Origin: Dirofilaria immitis
Taxonomy: Eukaryota; Nematoda; Chromadorea; Rhabditida; Onchocercidae
Assembly (NCBI GenBank): GCA_024305405.1
Contig: JAKNDB010000109.1
Span: forward strand, 5,456,001 to 5,520,000
Direction: 5' to 3'
Length of the DNA: 64,000 nt
Below are positions 11,478-25,139 of the stretch, piece after piece. Both the position numbers and the translations under genes were made by a program. Every line of letters begins with the position of its first letter. The stretch's first letter is position 1. The notes under the pieces were generated by a model. The model saw only the letters and a list, made by a program, of their open reading frames with translations, did not search any database and was not told the origin of the DNA.

Positions 11478-14400
11478 TCAATCAATTAAACATTCATGTG
11501 TTAATCAAACCAATACATTTGACATCTTCACAACGAATCAAACTCTTCGACAACTAGATCTCTAAAAAACGAATGAAAACTAGGTGGAATAACTTATTAG
11601 ATACATTTGATGTTTCAATAGTAATATCGGCAGTTAACGCCCCTATTTCCTTCCATGTCGAGGTGCATAAACGTTTCGTTTGTTTTAATTTTACATGTGA
11701 TCTAGGTAACTCCATCTTGATTTAGAAGGATGGACGATCTGAAATGAAATGAGCAAAATGATATAAATTGCACATTTAATAGAAGAATTACGATTTCCAT
11801 GACTTCTATAATTACGACTGTGTAACTTAAACTACTTTCTGTAACAACCCATATGTGGTAAAAGAATTCCACCTTGTTCGAGTAACGCTTTCTCCCCCTC
11901 CCCGCTTCCTTCCATTCAGAAAACCCGGATCACAGATGCGTTCCTGCTCCGATTGTCTAACAACTTTAGCACTTATCGCGGCCTGATAACAATAACAACT
12001 ACGTGTTGCTACTAAACTTGGATCACCGTTAAACGACTTCTAAATATTATATTTCTGACATGAAAAGTTTATCCTCACTCTTCCTTAGAAAACCCAGACC
12101 ATGATAATGTGGTGAATATAAAACAATTTGTAAGGAATACAAGTAAGAAATTTTGGAGGTAATTAACGCTCTCCGTTTGATTACCTATCTGGTTCATCTT
12201 TTCCTAATTAATCCTTCTTCAAACTATCTTCCAATTAATCCATCTTCCAAACCATCTTGCTTACCCGCAACTTTTTTATCTAGAAGTTAAAAATGAGAAG
12301 TTAATCTAGATATGAAGATCTTTTACGTATAGTTTTTCCTTCTAGGTATAAAATTTCACATGTTCGTAAGCCTTACGAATTTCAACCATAAAAATTTTAA
12401 GAAAAACGTTGAAGGTTTGTAAAAGAATTTGTTATGAAAATTGCTTGATTCTTGTGAAAAAGTGTGGGAACAGATGGTTTTTAACCGGTTTTGTCTGAAT
12501 TTAATCAATCAAAAGAAAAATCAATCAAAAGTAAATATGAATAATGCTAGTGGGATTTGCAAATCACTGAGTTTTTTCAAATAAAATATTAACTTTTACT
12601 TAAATTGTCTTGTCGCGATGGACATCTCATTGGAGTGCAAAATAAAATTGTTCTTATTTGATTCGTAGAATGAATTTTTTTAAGCTGATAAGTTAAAGTT
12701 GTGGTGTTTTGTGAGGCTGACACAATCGCCTTGATCAAAACATATCGTTATTTTGTTATGTATTTACACCTAATTCTGTCGGAATCATTTTTTCTTTTTT
12801 GGGATTTGCCTTCCGTCTATTGTGATCCAAATAAACTAACATGCTAAATAAGCAGTATTGGATCCAGACGATCATATGATTTATTTTCCAGGATCAATTA
12901 ATGATTTTTTTGTGCAGAAAAATTTAGGAGATAATTGTAATCAATAATCGGAATAGTTGGCTATACTGCACTTAATTTAGTTATTCATGCTATTTTTAGC
13001 TGCTGTATTTATAGGAGTCTCATCTTTAGTATTGTTACTTTCTTTGCTTAGTTGATGGTTACTTATTAGCTGTACGGAATAGATGCCATAATAAGACTTA
13101 ACACTCTAAACTCAAACGCGTTATTCTTCATAGATGATTTTTTATTTGGATCCCTAATGTTTAACCAAAATTTAGTATGAATTTTTGTTTGCCACAAAAA
13201 TTTTACCTGTAGAAGAAGTTTATGCGACTCATAAGCTGTTTTTGAGCAGCTTTATAAACGATTATTGATTTGAATCGAAGAATATTTGAATGATCAAATC
13301 ATAGGGATTGATACAAATATTTGGATAATAGAGTTTTCAGCAGATCGATCTTTGCAATCATGCAACCGTTGGAGGATAATTTTTATAAAAGAATTCTCAC
13401 AAATGCTATTTTTCCAAAATCCATTACATTGACTATATATTGTTATAAAAGTTACGAAAGTAGCAAAATATTATGATAATAAAAATATTATGTAAGAAAT
13501 ATTATTAAAATAGATCATTTGATGATTTCTACTTTCTTTTATTTAATGTATTCCTCGATGTACATCCATTAAATGATATAGCTAATTCTGTTCACCTCCC
13601 TAACTTCCTTGATAATTCGGCAAGCTGGTGATGATGAATAATAATAGAAAAGCAATTTATGGCTGAGTAATGTGAAAAGTTTTGAATTGAACAGACAGTC
13701 AGTGATAGACATTCATCGTTCCTGGCAATCCTCTGACTCGACAAATCCCTTCAGTGTCCCATTTATCCTCATGGTGCACTATTTACTTTCAACTACCCCT
13801 CATCCAACTACTCCCATGAACGCTATTGATCTGTTAACAGCTAGATGTCGACAATCAAACACTTCCGGCAAAAGTCGGTGACCTTACCTGGTTCTACTTC
13901 AGTTGTACCTAACTAATGCTCTTTCCTCCTGTTCCCGCCCATCTTTAGTTAAATATTATCCGATAATCAAAATCAACAAGCGCATCTATTCTCTTTCTTC
14001 GAGCCACTAAACCGTAGTTTTGTAGTTATTCTCAAAAATGTTACCAATGTTAATCAGTCATACATTTCTTTATTCAGCTTTTTAAAAATCAGTTGAAATA
14101 TATAATTTGGGACAGACAGACGTGGACATTATGAAGTTTTCATCACTTGAATCAGCTAGAATGAAATGAATGTCAATTTTAACAATATTAACTATTATTT
14201 GCAGTTTTTTGTAAATTAAATTTGAACAATTAAATTAGTTTTTATTAATGCTTCAAATCTTAAGCAATTGAAATCATAGAATGAGCGAAAAGACCAAGGT
14301 AGCATCAGGGAAATGATGAAAAAGATCAAAAGAAGAAAAAAAGGATCGAATGTAAAACTAGCTAGAATGATTCGATATTGTAAGAAGGACCGACGTTTTT

Positions 14401-16030
14401 CGTGGTTTTGTAATTTAAACCAGTGGAAAGAGCATGTTATTGGTAGGGAAGATTATCGTTCAAATCCTATTTTATTTCAGCCTTTTATTTGGAGAAAAAG
14501 AATAGTTAAAAGATCAGGAAGTGTTTATGCGAACAAGATTTGTTTACGATTCATGTGCAGATTCGTATCTTCATTGCTACACTCTTTATTGGAAGATTTG
14601 CACTTATTGCATCATTCAAACAAAACGTAAAATTATTATTTGTACAATCAATTTGTTTTTAGTACTTCTTCTGCATTTATAGTCTCATCAGAAAGCAGAA
14701 AAATAAGCAAATCATTTGAATAATCAACAACCTTATTACAAATGTTCATAAAATAAGGCCAATATAATCCAACTGGTTAAACCGTTGATAATTTAAATTA
14801 AATGCATAATAAAATAGAAAACGAGTTAAGCTGAATGTAGGATTAATCAGAAAGGTCAAGCTAAAAACCTGTGAGCTTATTTATTATCGCCATTTCTAAG
14901 GGAGAGCTTTCCTTCTCTTTGCGCTGTTATATGAAAAATTCATGATTTTTAGAAATCAACACAATAAGTACTTATTATTATTCTTCTAGCTTGAAAATTT
15001 GGTTGGAAAAAATCGAAATTGAAATTGAGCATGGAAGCGTAAAATGTTAACAGTTTTAAGCAACCGGTCGCCGAGGACGAATCACATCTTTTTGGATGCT
15101 TCAAGGTAACTTGGAATGTAAAGACACATGCAAGTTCCAAACACAAGCAAATAACCAAATATGTATGCAGCAACACATAAAACAGATATGTACAAACAAA
15201 ACATAAGCCGGTGTCTTTTTTTTCTTCACATTTATTCATTTCCTGTCCAATGTATAGCAGGCATCTTTTTCCCTTATATCATTTAGTTTTACCATTTAGG
15301 ATCTTGTTTTTGGATAACTGAAAAAGTTATGATTCTTTTCATCCTTCAGCCATCATCTTCAATACTATTGTTGATAAGACATGTTCAGTGGAAAAATAAT
15401 TATATTTTATATTTTTTCTGCTTAGTTCTAAACTTACGTAATTCAGATAACTTTGGAAAGACAATGTTAAGAAAGAAAGAAAAGTAGCCGTGAAGAAAGG
15501 ATATATTGCTTTCATAAATAAATCGAAATCCATTACTAAAAGTGATTGTAACGGTGAAAAAGATGAAGGAAGAAGGCGCTAATGTTGTTATGATGGTAAG
15601 AAGTGTAAATGAGCTTCAATCCCCGATGGATGTCTCGCCTCTTTCGTTTGGTTCTGAACTACCAAGCATCCTTCATATAATTTGCACAATGCATTATCTT
15701 CCACCATCTAATTTTTGAAATTTATCTAAAATATTTGCCTTTAAAATTTCTGTCTTTCACAGTTTCATATCCATAATTTTATGACTATTGAATTTAAATA
15801 TTAAGCTACTGAAGACTCGATATTGAATAATTTTCGATATAAAAATTAGATTTAAGTTCGGATTGTTCAAATCGATGCAATAATTGCAATAGTAGATATT
15901 CAAGAAATACTTTCTATTTTTATTTAATAAATAATGTTTATTTCCATAGAAATCTACATATTTTGAAAGTGATAAATACAACAATACCATCTAGTAATAA
16001 ACAGACATGATAGAACGATAAAACAGTCAC
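11478..16030. other. Intergenic region between IFRD1 and Pax2/5/8
   Basis: About 4.5 kb, AT-rich, lying between the IFRD1 start and the Pax 3' end. Open frames at 13672-13881 (+), 14313-14630 (+, 105 residues, very Lys/Arg-rich) and 14949-15239 (-) have no domain, no supporting splice structure and AT-driven composition, so they are not called. The Pax 3' UTR and the IFRD1 promoter are expected at the two ends. Confidence 0.4.
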
Positions 16031-19000
16031 TCAATACGAACCGGCGGCAGTTTTACCATTTGTGCATGAATATAACACATAGGAAGATGTTCGCATTGAT
16101 GCAGTAGATGGCATGTTACTGCCAGCATTATTTCGGTTACTGTTCGGGTTCATATTGAGATTAATATCACTTGGTGGAATATATTCAGGATTTCGCATCG
16201 AACTTACCCACCGATCACCAAGAAATTCATCTAGAAAATACGATTCCCTTAGTAAATTCTGTGGTTCATATCATAGATAATGTCACTGCATGCTTGCTGA
16301 ACCGATTAATATAAACATGGTTCAAAACATGTCCCAAAAGTTGTTGATGTCATTTGCTTCAGTTGGATAACTACACATCCTTCATTTCTGTGATCAGTAT
16401 CACTGAATCATACAATTTATATCTGATAGATGGTAAATTAAGAAGAAAAGGATATAAGTTCTTAAAATTCTGAAAAGAGTATGGTTGGAATCAAACTGAA
16501 TTAGTATGCTAATAAAAGAGTCATTCCAAATAGTTAGTCTATTTCTAAAATCTTTCAGATCTAAAATTATTATTTCAGTTGTCAATTTTTGCAACACTCC
16601 AGCAAAAATGGTAAAATATTTTTAAAATCGAAGCGAATATTTGCTTCCATCGACGGCGTTAAGTACTTTTAAATGACGAATGATTTAATTTGAAGCAGAT
16701 TTTTTACGAAACATTAGATTTCATGTCACGCTATAGTAAGCACAGTAAGCAGCAATGTATGTTCCAAACCGAACAATATGGTTTTTAATCTATAAAGGTG
16801 AGTAAGAGGTATAAAGGTGAGTAAGGTGAGTAAGGTTTTTAATCTGTAAAGGTGAGTAAGTAGGCGAGTCGGCCTGATTAATTGTGTATTATTTTGATTA
16901 AAAATTTTTATTGCTGATTTACCTGATCTTATTATCGAAAAAATTTATAAATTTACAAGTTCAATTTCTTTAATCTTCAAATATAAACCCAAGAATTATT
17001 GTTTTTAAAAATGATCTTTTAAATTAAATTGTAGTTTATTTATTGTATAAATTGTCTTTATTAAACAACAACATAGCGATAGCGATAAATAACAGGACGA
17101 TAAATAACAAAACGATTAACAAATTTGAGCACTTACCAAAATATGTCTGAGAATTTGTATTCGATGATGCAATTACTGTATGGCCTGTTCCTTCCCAGTC
17201 CTTTTCTAAAAATTGTTTTTTTATTTAGGAATACTTGACAGACTTTAAAAATAATTGTAATTCTGAATCTTGTAAAGTAGTTATTGTTTATCCAAAATTC
17301 CAACACATAAGTGAAAATATCTTTAATTAGTGAAGGCACTTTTATAGATAAAATTTAAATTTTTGCAAAAATGAAAAGCAATAAGTCACCTAAAGAAGCG
17401 TGAAGTCGTGAAGTGAACGCATTTTTAGTCGCCATTTTAAAATTTGTCGCTAATTGTTGCGTTATTTGGGAGTTGTCCACGCTACTCTTGAAACAATTTA
17501 ATTTGCAATCAGATCAGTGATGAAGCTGAAGACGCAAACGCTGCACTGACTGATGGCCACCTAGGGGCGGTGACACTTACTCACAACGATGAAATGAAGG
17601 CAAAACACTAGGGAAAAAATGGAAAAAGGAAAAAATTTTAAATTCAAACAAAATGAAATTTCTCTTAACTACAATAGAAAGGAATTATGTTTTGTCGATT
17701 ATTTTAAAAATCGAGTTTCTATCCTAATAAAGCGTGCCCCAAATTAATCCCACAAGATCCGAAACTATATTATCCTCGAAATGAACAGGCTAAATGGGAG
17801 ATTCTGAAAAACAGACTTTGGAAGGTTGCTCGAAACCTAGAAGTTCATTGATAGAATAAGGAGTTGTCGGTGCTAAAAAGCTGTTTGTTGAATGGTTCTT
17901 TCTGATAAGCGGTCCATGGATGACTTATTCCGAACAATCCGATTAATTGAAGATACGCTTGGTACATTTTCGGCATCACACACTCGTTCCTAAATATAAT
18001 CAATAGTGAATTAGAAATGCATCGACATTAACCTTCAGATTATAAGGAAAGCTGATATAATCAAGTTTATTATGCACGAGTCTCCGCTCTCTTTAATTCA
18101 AGAACTAGCAAGAATATTTCCGATTATTTCAAAAACAATGAACACTGACACTTCGATATTTTCCGTGTAATTTTTAATTTTAATTCTATTAAAGTTGAAA
18201 ATGCTTTAAAATATCGATTTGCGAAAATTTCTATGAGATAGTAATTCGGGTATAATAAGGATTTGATTTAAATTACTGCTGATTGCAATATTATAAGCTG
18301 TCTCTTAAATTATTACATTATCTCTTAAATTATCGCTGACTGTGATCTTCTGAGCTTCATAAATCTAGTTAATGAGTACTGTTTTTTTTCCAAATCAATG
18401 AAATACGCAGAACAAAAAATTAGACTATAAAACAAGGAATTCTGTCGGAAAGATGAAATACCCCAAATTCGTATAATGCTGTTGGTAATAATTTTCACTT
18501 CTGTATAAACTTCAAACAAAATGAAAAGATGTTTGTTATACTCGTGCTATACAGTCTTGGCATGAATGTGATTTTTTTGTTTCCATAATTATAAATCATT
18601 GCAACTGATCTAAATTATAAAATAAATCGAGAGTATTAACAATAATTAGCATCATAAATCTATTTAAGGACACTGATGCACTGTTCCCGAAAAACATCAC
18701 AAAATGTTCCATTGCAAAGTGAATAGCATTAACAGCAATCATAATTTGAGTTTTCGGAAAGTAGAGAAAGATGGAACCTGAAAACGAAGAAAGAAATTAG
18801 ACTACAATCACCTCCAACAATTTCTCTCGATTTCCCACGCAAACATTGTTGGATTAGCCCTTTTATAAGCAGCAATTGTTTGAACAACTTTTGGTGTAGC
18901 TACTTTTGGTTTTGACCCACCAATAACACCTAAAAAATGTTGATAAAACATAAATCTCAAAAATTTTACAATTTCGTAATTTTTTTAGATCTCCAAAATA

Positions 19001-19996
19001 ACATTTTGTATGATCTGCGAAAATCATAGCAACTAGCAGGAAGTTAAGGAATGTGTTTTAACAGCTTCAAAAAATTTGAAAAGCTCTAAAAATATAGATA
19101 TATTAATTTGGCCATTACCGTGCAATGCCGATTTTGGCAATGGGAAAACTTAAAATCTGTAGTAAAAGAAATAGCAAACAGACCAAGAATAGTTTATTTG
19201 TTGAATGTTGTTATGATGTTACAGTAAGAATTAAGGGTTCGAAAATTTTAAAGTCTGTTTATTATAAATATATGTAAAATAAAGCAATTGCTAGAAAGAA
19301 TCTTAATTGGTACTCCAACGTGTCCTTTCAAAATTTTAATATAAAAAAGAAGAAAGACCTGGTCGAATGGATCCAGTTTCATAGTAACGGCCAAGTATCT
19401 TTGATACACATCCATGTGATACTCGTAATTGTCGTGAGATGTCGCAGGGTCGAACGCCTTGATGTGCTAATTCAACAATTCGATTTCTGATGTGATCTGG
19501 TAAAGGACGTCCATTTACAAAAACTCCGCCGAGTTGATTAACGCCGGTATGACCTGACATCAAGAACGACAATTCATTGCAGAATTTTTGCAATTTATTC
19601 TGCTTGATGAAGAAATTTCTCAAATCCTAAGTTTTAAACAATCGTTTACTTGGTAATCTACACACAAAATAAATGCTTTCAAGAAGAAATCGTTGTAGCT
19701 TATTATTAGTATTACAGGATTTTTCAATGTAAAATATATAAGATTAACACATTTTAGTAAGTTCACTGAAACAGTTAATTTAGGATAGATACTGATAAAA
19801 ACGATTTTGTTTAAAAGATTTTTTTATACTTTAATATGATAATGTTATTACTGGTAAACGGCTGAGTATAAAGAGCGGCTGCGGCTGCAGCAGCGGCAGC
19901 AGCACTTGCAGCACCAGTAGCTGGACTCGGTACAGCAGTTCCGGCCGGATTGTAGGTAGCTGCTGCGGCATACCGAGGCCACAAGGAACAATCCAT
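16031..19996 (-). CDS. pax-2: Pax2/5/8-type paired-domain transcription factor
   Basis: A developmental DNA-binding factor of the Pax2/5/8 class (C. elegans egl-38/pax-2). Exons from the start: 19996-19852, 19553-19359, 18929-18812, 17989 to about 17837, 17205-17137, 16230-16031. Exon 1 begins [16 protein letters not shown] and contains an alanine run of ten. Exons 2-4 give the full paired domain: [52 protein letters not shown], then [15 protein letters not shown]. The octapeptide-like YSINELLG follows at about 17850, a Pax2/5/8 hallmark. Exon 6 is Asn/Ser-rich and ends [11 protein letters not shown] before TGA. No homeodomain is visible. One base appears lost at 18829 (inside FAWEIREKL) and another between about 17885 and 17925, before the octapeptide; with both added, exon phases agree throughout. 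Exon 4's donor is a weak site chosen by phase. Confidence 0.88.
16790..16865. repeat. Short tandem repeat of TAAAGGTGAGTAAG units
   Basis: The motif AAAGGTGAGTAAG occurs about three times, with an extra partial GGTGAGTAAG copy, in the last Pax intron. The unit looks like a splice donor, but on the strand opposite to Pax. Confidence 0.75.
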
Positions 19997-22900
19997 GGTC
20001 AAGTGAGTGAGCGAATGTCCGAAAATGCTTGGATATACAGCGGAGGCAATGATCGTTAATGCGTATATGATTGGCTATGCATGTCTTCAGACTCCGCCTC
20101 CTGCCAGAAGTCAACCCTCCGCCTATATCGTATATGTCCTGCAAGCATATCTCACCGCAGGTATTTCACCTCATCTTATCACTGCATCAGTTCCTATTAT
20201 ATTGGCAGTTTCAGTTCCCTTTTTATTATTTTTAAGAAATTCTACAATTTTTCCAGAACTTATGCCTCAGTTATATCAAAGTCTTCTGACGTGCTCAACT
20301 GCTTACTTAAATGCTTAAAGTTTAGTTCAATCTGTACGTTGTTGTTACGTACCTTTGCTGTTATTTCTTATATCATTAGAAGTAAAGATTTTGTGTTTCA
20401 AATTGGCAATGCACAAATAATTTTCTGGCATCCTTTTTCAGTTATTTTTAATTATTTCACAATTAAATCCACTTCTTGAATTTATAATCTTTCTTTTTTC
20501 GAATTTAACTCATTGAATACTAACGGTGCAATTTATATATCGGTTATATCCATTCTTGCAAACGAAATAGTAAGAATGATTGTGGCATAAAATTCAGTAA
20601 GCACTTAAATCATATGGATCACTTTAAAGTAATCTCCCACTTCGATTCATTTCTCTGTCATAATAATTTCTTAGATTGCCCTAGAAGAAATTTGTATAAA
20701 CTAATAAATTTTGAGCTCTGAACTCAGATTCATATAAAAATTATTCACCTAATCTGATATGATTTATTTCTACAATATAATTTTAGATTTCTTGAACTAA
20801 ATCATAACCAACATCGATTTTAGCTGCAGAGGATTTGCTTGATAGTGATTATGAAGTAACCATTTTTTAACTTTATGGAGGTAAGTACCTGGATCATTAT
20901 CTGTGAACTTCATTAACATTGTTCCTTAGAATCAAAGCAACTAAACATCAATGTTTATTATGTGATTTTCTCAGAAACGTTTTTAGATAAATGTGAAGTT
21001 TGTGAGGAATGGATATTAGCAAGAAAACATACGATTTGCGGTTGTATTGATAGTTAGGCTATATTGAAAGAGTGAAATAAAAATCAGTTAATTCTAAGAA
21101 TCTTTTTATTTAATTTACTTTTTCGGTTAAAGAGATTGTAATAATTAAACTGCGCACATCATACGCTTGCTAGCATTCTTTTTAGACGCTATCACAATGT
21201 TACAGTACTACATCCATTTCACATTCAACAGCTTATTTCGTGAATCTTAATTTTTATTGTTTCTTTGTACTAAAAAAGCTTAATTTCATTTCCATATGTA
21301 ATTTTACAGTAAGCTGCATCGTTGACAGCTCTATTTCAACTAAATTATCAAAAATTTTAAGAATTTCAAAAATATCGCTGTTCTGAAAATCAACTTCATT
21401 GACAACTTTTTTTCTCTCTACTTATTATATTTGTTAACTTATAATAAGACATCATCTTTGACATAAGTATGTGCAAATAGCTTTTCTGACATTTTGTCGG
21501 AATCGATCAAATAAGGGATTTTTGGAAAAATATGTCCTTTTGAAGCTGAAATATTTTTATTCACTAATTCTTTCCAGAATTTCCATATGAGTGATCTTAT
21601 TTTTTGAAATGACTTATGTTTCCGTTTTCATATCATTTTCTTTTTGCTTCGCATCGTCTTCCATTAAATATGATAATTTCAAAAATCTCTTAAGCAGCTT
21701 TTTGATAACATATGAAAATATCGTGTAACATCCTGTTCTACAGAATCGAAATTTTATATAACACGTTTTCTATCCCAAGGCATTATTTTTAATATGATTT
21801 TAAAAAAATTGATTTTCAATAGTTATGAAGCAGAAATATTTTTACCCTCTTTTTGAAATATTTCTGATGGATCACAAATTGAAATGTAATAACAAATGAA
21901 ATTGTAAAGTTTTTTAGCTAACGGTAAATTGCTTCGAGGATTTGAAATAACGCATCGCACAGTGATGCAGCCATAGCACTTATTAATTACTATAGCGTGA
22001 TTGTTTAAAAAAATAAAGCATTAATTAATAATTCATATTAATAGTAAAAAATAATTGGTGTGCGTTCAAGGAAAATTTAGTTAATCATACAAGAATTACA
22101 CCTGAGAAGTAATACTAATACATTCATTGTTTGATAATGTCTTCTTCAGAAAATTATTGCAGCATTGCTGGCATTTCTATTCTGAATTAACTTCTGATAT
22201 ACTAAGAAATGATTATTTATTGATTGAATCTGAAACTAACTAATCGCTTAATTATAATAAAAAGTGATCGTTTATATAAAGAAAAGGAAAAAAGGAAATA
22301 AAAGGTATAGAAATTGAATGATAACCGAAATCCTAAACTTTTCAAGGAAATAATGTTTTACTTGGAAAATAATATTTTACTAAAATTTCAGAAATTCAAA
22401 CGTTTTTAAACTAAAATCAGAAATCAAAAAAAAACACAAAAGAGATTTTCCAAGAGATATTATTGATTTCTATGCTTTTGAAAAATCTAAATTTTGATAG
22501 CCGGCTGAAAAATATTGATGAATGAGAAAAATGTATTTATTGATGATAAAATGGTTTTCAGATGTGGGCAGGTGAAAATTGAAGCTATTGATCTGAATAT
22601 TGACACATTTGAAAGTAGGCATTTCCAACGATTGCATTTTGGGTTGTTTGAAAGAATTTTGACTGGCGATGGAACTCGTTCGCTAACCTCTCATTTCAAT
22701 TAGTCGCCCAATTCATGTTTTAATGAAGCACCGTAATCCCATTTTTGAAGGTCTTCAAATATTCAGCCTTTCTTCCTCATCTTTTTCTTCTCTCTTCTTT
22801 ATAAAATATTCAGATTTTTTAAGCTTTGTGCAGATTCAGTTGATTAGTTTCTCGTTAATGGCTCAATCATATAGTCGACATTCCTCTCCATGTACTTATT

Positions 22901-24138
22901 TGCTCACTGTTTAAACTATTCTTTGAACAAATGCCCTTAATAATTTAAACTCAGATAAAAATACTAATTTCTATACGGTTTCAGCATATTTCATTAAACA
23001 TGGAATATACTGCAAACACCTTTAATTGTAATTTGCCTTCAAATTAATAGTAATGTGCAGTGATAAATATATCCAATTGTTCCAAAATCTGTACCTTAAT
23101 TCTCCACATTTAGGACCCAGAAATAAGTTTTTGTCAAACTCATTCAATGAAAATTTCGTGAAGCATGAGAGTTATTTTCGCCAGAATGATTAAAAATACT
23201 TGGAAATGCTTGAAATTTTTCCTTTTATTGTTATGAAGTTTTCATGTTTTTAAAGAATCATGAGAAAATTTAACCCGCGTGGCACACAATGCAATATATT
23301 GTATGTCTTTGTGTATCCAATAAAAGTATGACATTTCAATTCCGGCCTTATTGAAATTTCGCAAAAAATTATTTATTGAGATCTCGTATCAATGATCATA
23401 ACTCTCATGGAAATACGTTCGATATTTTGAGAGATCAAATTTTGTGTCGAATTAAATCCTGTTGCTCAGTCGCCAGTTCCATGCAGTTCTATTGCTTATT
23501 ATTATTATTATTATTTCACATACAGAGATCAACCACGATTTTGTTTAGTGATGAAAGGCAATTATTTCCAGAATACGTTCCAAATCGGGCATCATCTCTC
23601 CGCATATCATTATACCATACAACTTGTCGCTACCCTTCCATTTCAGTTATCGCGCACTTGACGCGTTCAGTAAAACCACCACAGTAATTTAATGAATTTG
23701 AACATCTCTATTTCTTTGAAATTATATAGGTAGCTTTATTTAAAGGAACCGGCAATTGCGCTAGTCTCCAAATTTATCATGTGTTTTATTCTTTTTATTC
23801 ATCGACAGAACTGAAATTTTGGACCTTTTCGAAATCCTCCAGCACAATCTCGATAGTTTCAGAACAAAAAAAAGAGAATGATGAAAGCGCTGCCATGCCT
23901 CTCGTTCCCTAAAGATTTTCTCCTTTCGAAGATACTACTTGCTAAATTAGAATATAAAGAAAAAATGACAATATATTTGGATGAATTTATTAGAATTTAA
24001 AATAGAATGCATACACTATTCAGGTCAAATTATATGATCGGATGAAAATCCCTAACAAAAAGCATCAAATTTCAAAATGCTACTTAAAATGCAATTCGTC
24101 ATCTCAATCTTCATTCGTTCAATGATCTATCCCACCAT
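19997..24138. other. Intergenic/upstream region of Pax2/5/8
   Basis: About 4.1 kb without a supported gene. It must hold the Pax promoter. The + strand open frames at 20007-20479 are in sequence opposite and upstream of the Pax first exon and have no domain. The frame at 23376-23687 includes a (TTA)n microsatellite at about 23496-23515. Frames at 22515-22914 carry nothing recognisable. Confidence 0.4.
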
Positions 24139-25065
24139 TTACGGTGGAACAAGTCCTTCACCGATCAATCTGAAAATGATTCAAATTGCTTAAGTAATTC
24201 AACTTGAAATGAAACCAAATGCTACGGCCAAATTTTTTCCAAAAAATTGATTCTTGTATATAAACTAATATAGCTAGTTCCGCCTCCGACATATATGCAT
24301 AATTTCATCTCAAAGCTTCTCTTCACAAATCCACTCCTCAAGAAGTCTGAAGATAATGCAAATCCAAGTCAGCATGCAGACGTTAATCCTTAACAGAAAA
24401 GTGACAATGACATGAATACTAAATAATAAATTTCCGTAACTTGAAAGAAAAGCTCAAGTATTGTTTCCCAAGAATGCAGTCACTTTCCAGATGTTCATAT
24501 ATCCAACGATCATCTGTGAATTTAACTGAAGAAGAGAAAAGGAAAAAAATTGTTCATATAGTTATAAAAGATTGAGAACTTACTTATAAGCACATATAGT
24601 AAAAACAGGAGCAAGGAATTTCAAGTCATTTCCATCTTCTGTACCGAGATTTTTTAATACACATTCAACAGGTCAATAAGTAGTAAATAAAATAAGGAAA
24701 TGGTAACACAAAACAGATGTCACAAAAAAACAGCCATACACTTGCTGGAAGAAGTAGTACAGAGAAATATTCCTAAATTGAATTGTCCATTCAGAAATAT
24801 GAAAAATATCAAAAACAATAATCATTTCTTAACTTACAGGAAAAAAGACAAATCATGTCACCGTAAATGAATCAATGGCAATGAAATTATCATAAGAAGA
24901 AAGTATCCACTCACAGATAAACTGAAAAAAGCACGGTAACTTGCCAAAGAAGTGATCCAAAAGAGTTTCTTGTATGGACTATGATCAAAAGTCTGTGTGG
25001 AAAAAATACGATGAGAACCAGGAAATCTGAGTTTTCAGAGAGCATCAAAAATTATGTAAAGCCAT
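24139..25065 (-). CDS. Unassigned multi-pass membrane protein (exons partly unresolved)
   Basis: I do not recognise the family. A start context TTTGTTTAG then A-ATG at 25065 mirrors that of LSM3. Coding-like blocks run to about 24885 (donor GTGAGT), 24779 to about 24665, about 24640-24588 (donor GTAAGT), 24525-24441 and 24169-24139. The last two exons are phase-consistent and read KFTDDRWIYEHLESDCIL, then KQYLSFSF joined to KLIGEGLVPP and a TAA. Upstream blocks are strongly hydrophobic in two of three frames (for example EYFSVLLLPASVWLFF), suggesting several membrane spans, but no single frame is open throughout, so missing bases or unseen introns are likely. It starts about 75 bases after the LSM3 stop, so it may be the last gene of an operon. 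Confidence 0.45.
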
Positions 25066-25139
25066 TCTAAACAAACCTTAACTAGCGAAAATTGTATAAT
25101 CAAATTAGAAACGCAAGAAGAAAAAGAATTAAAAAGGAA

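Noticed and set aside
14313..14630. 105-residue Lys/Arg-rich + strand open frame
   Set aside because: Composition follows the AT-rich, A-heavy strand; no domain, promoter or trans-splice acceptor at the start.
20007..20479. Overlapping + strand open frames opposite and upstream of Pax exon 1
   Set aside because: No family features; the convincing coding signal here is the minus-strand Pax exon.
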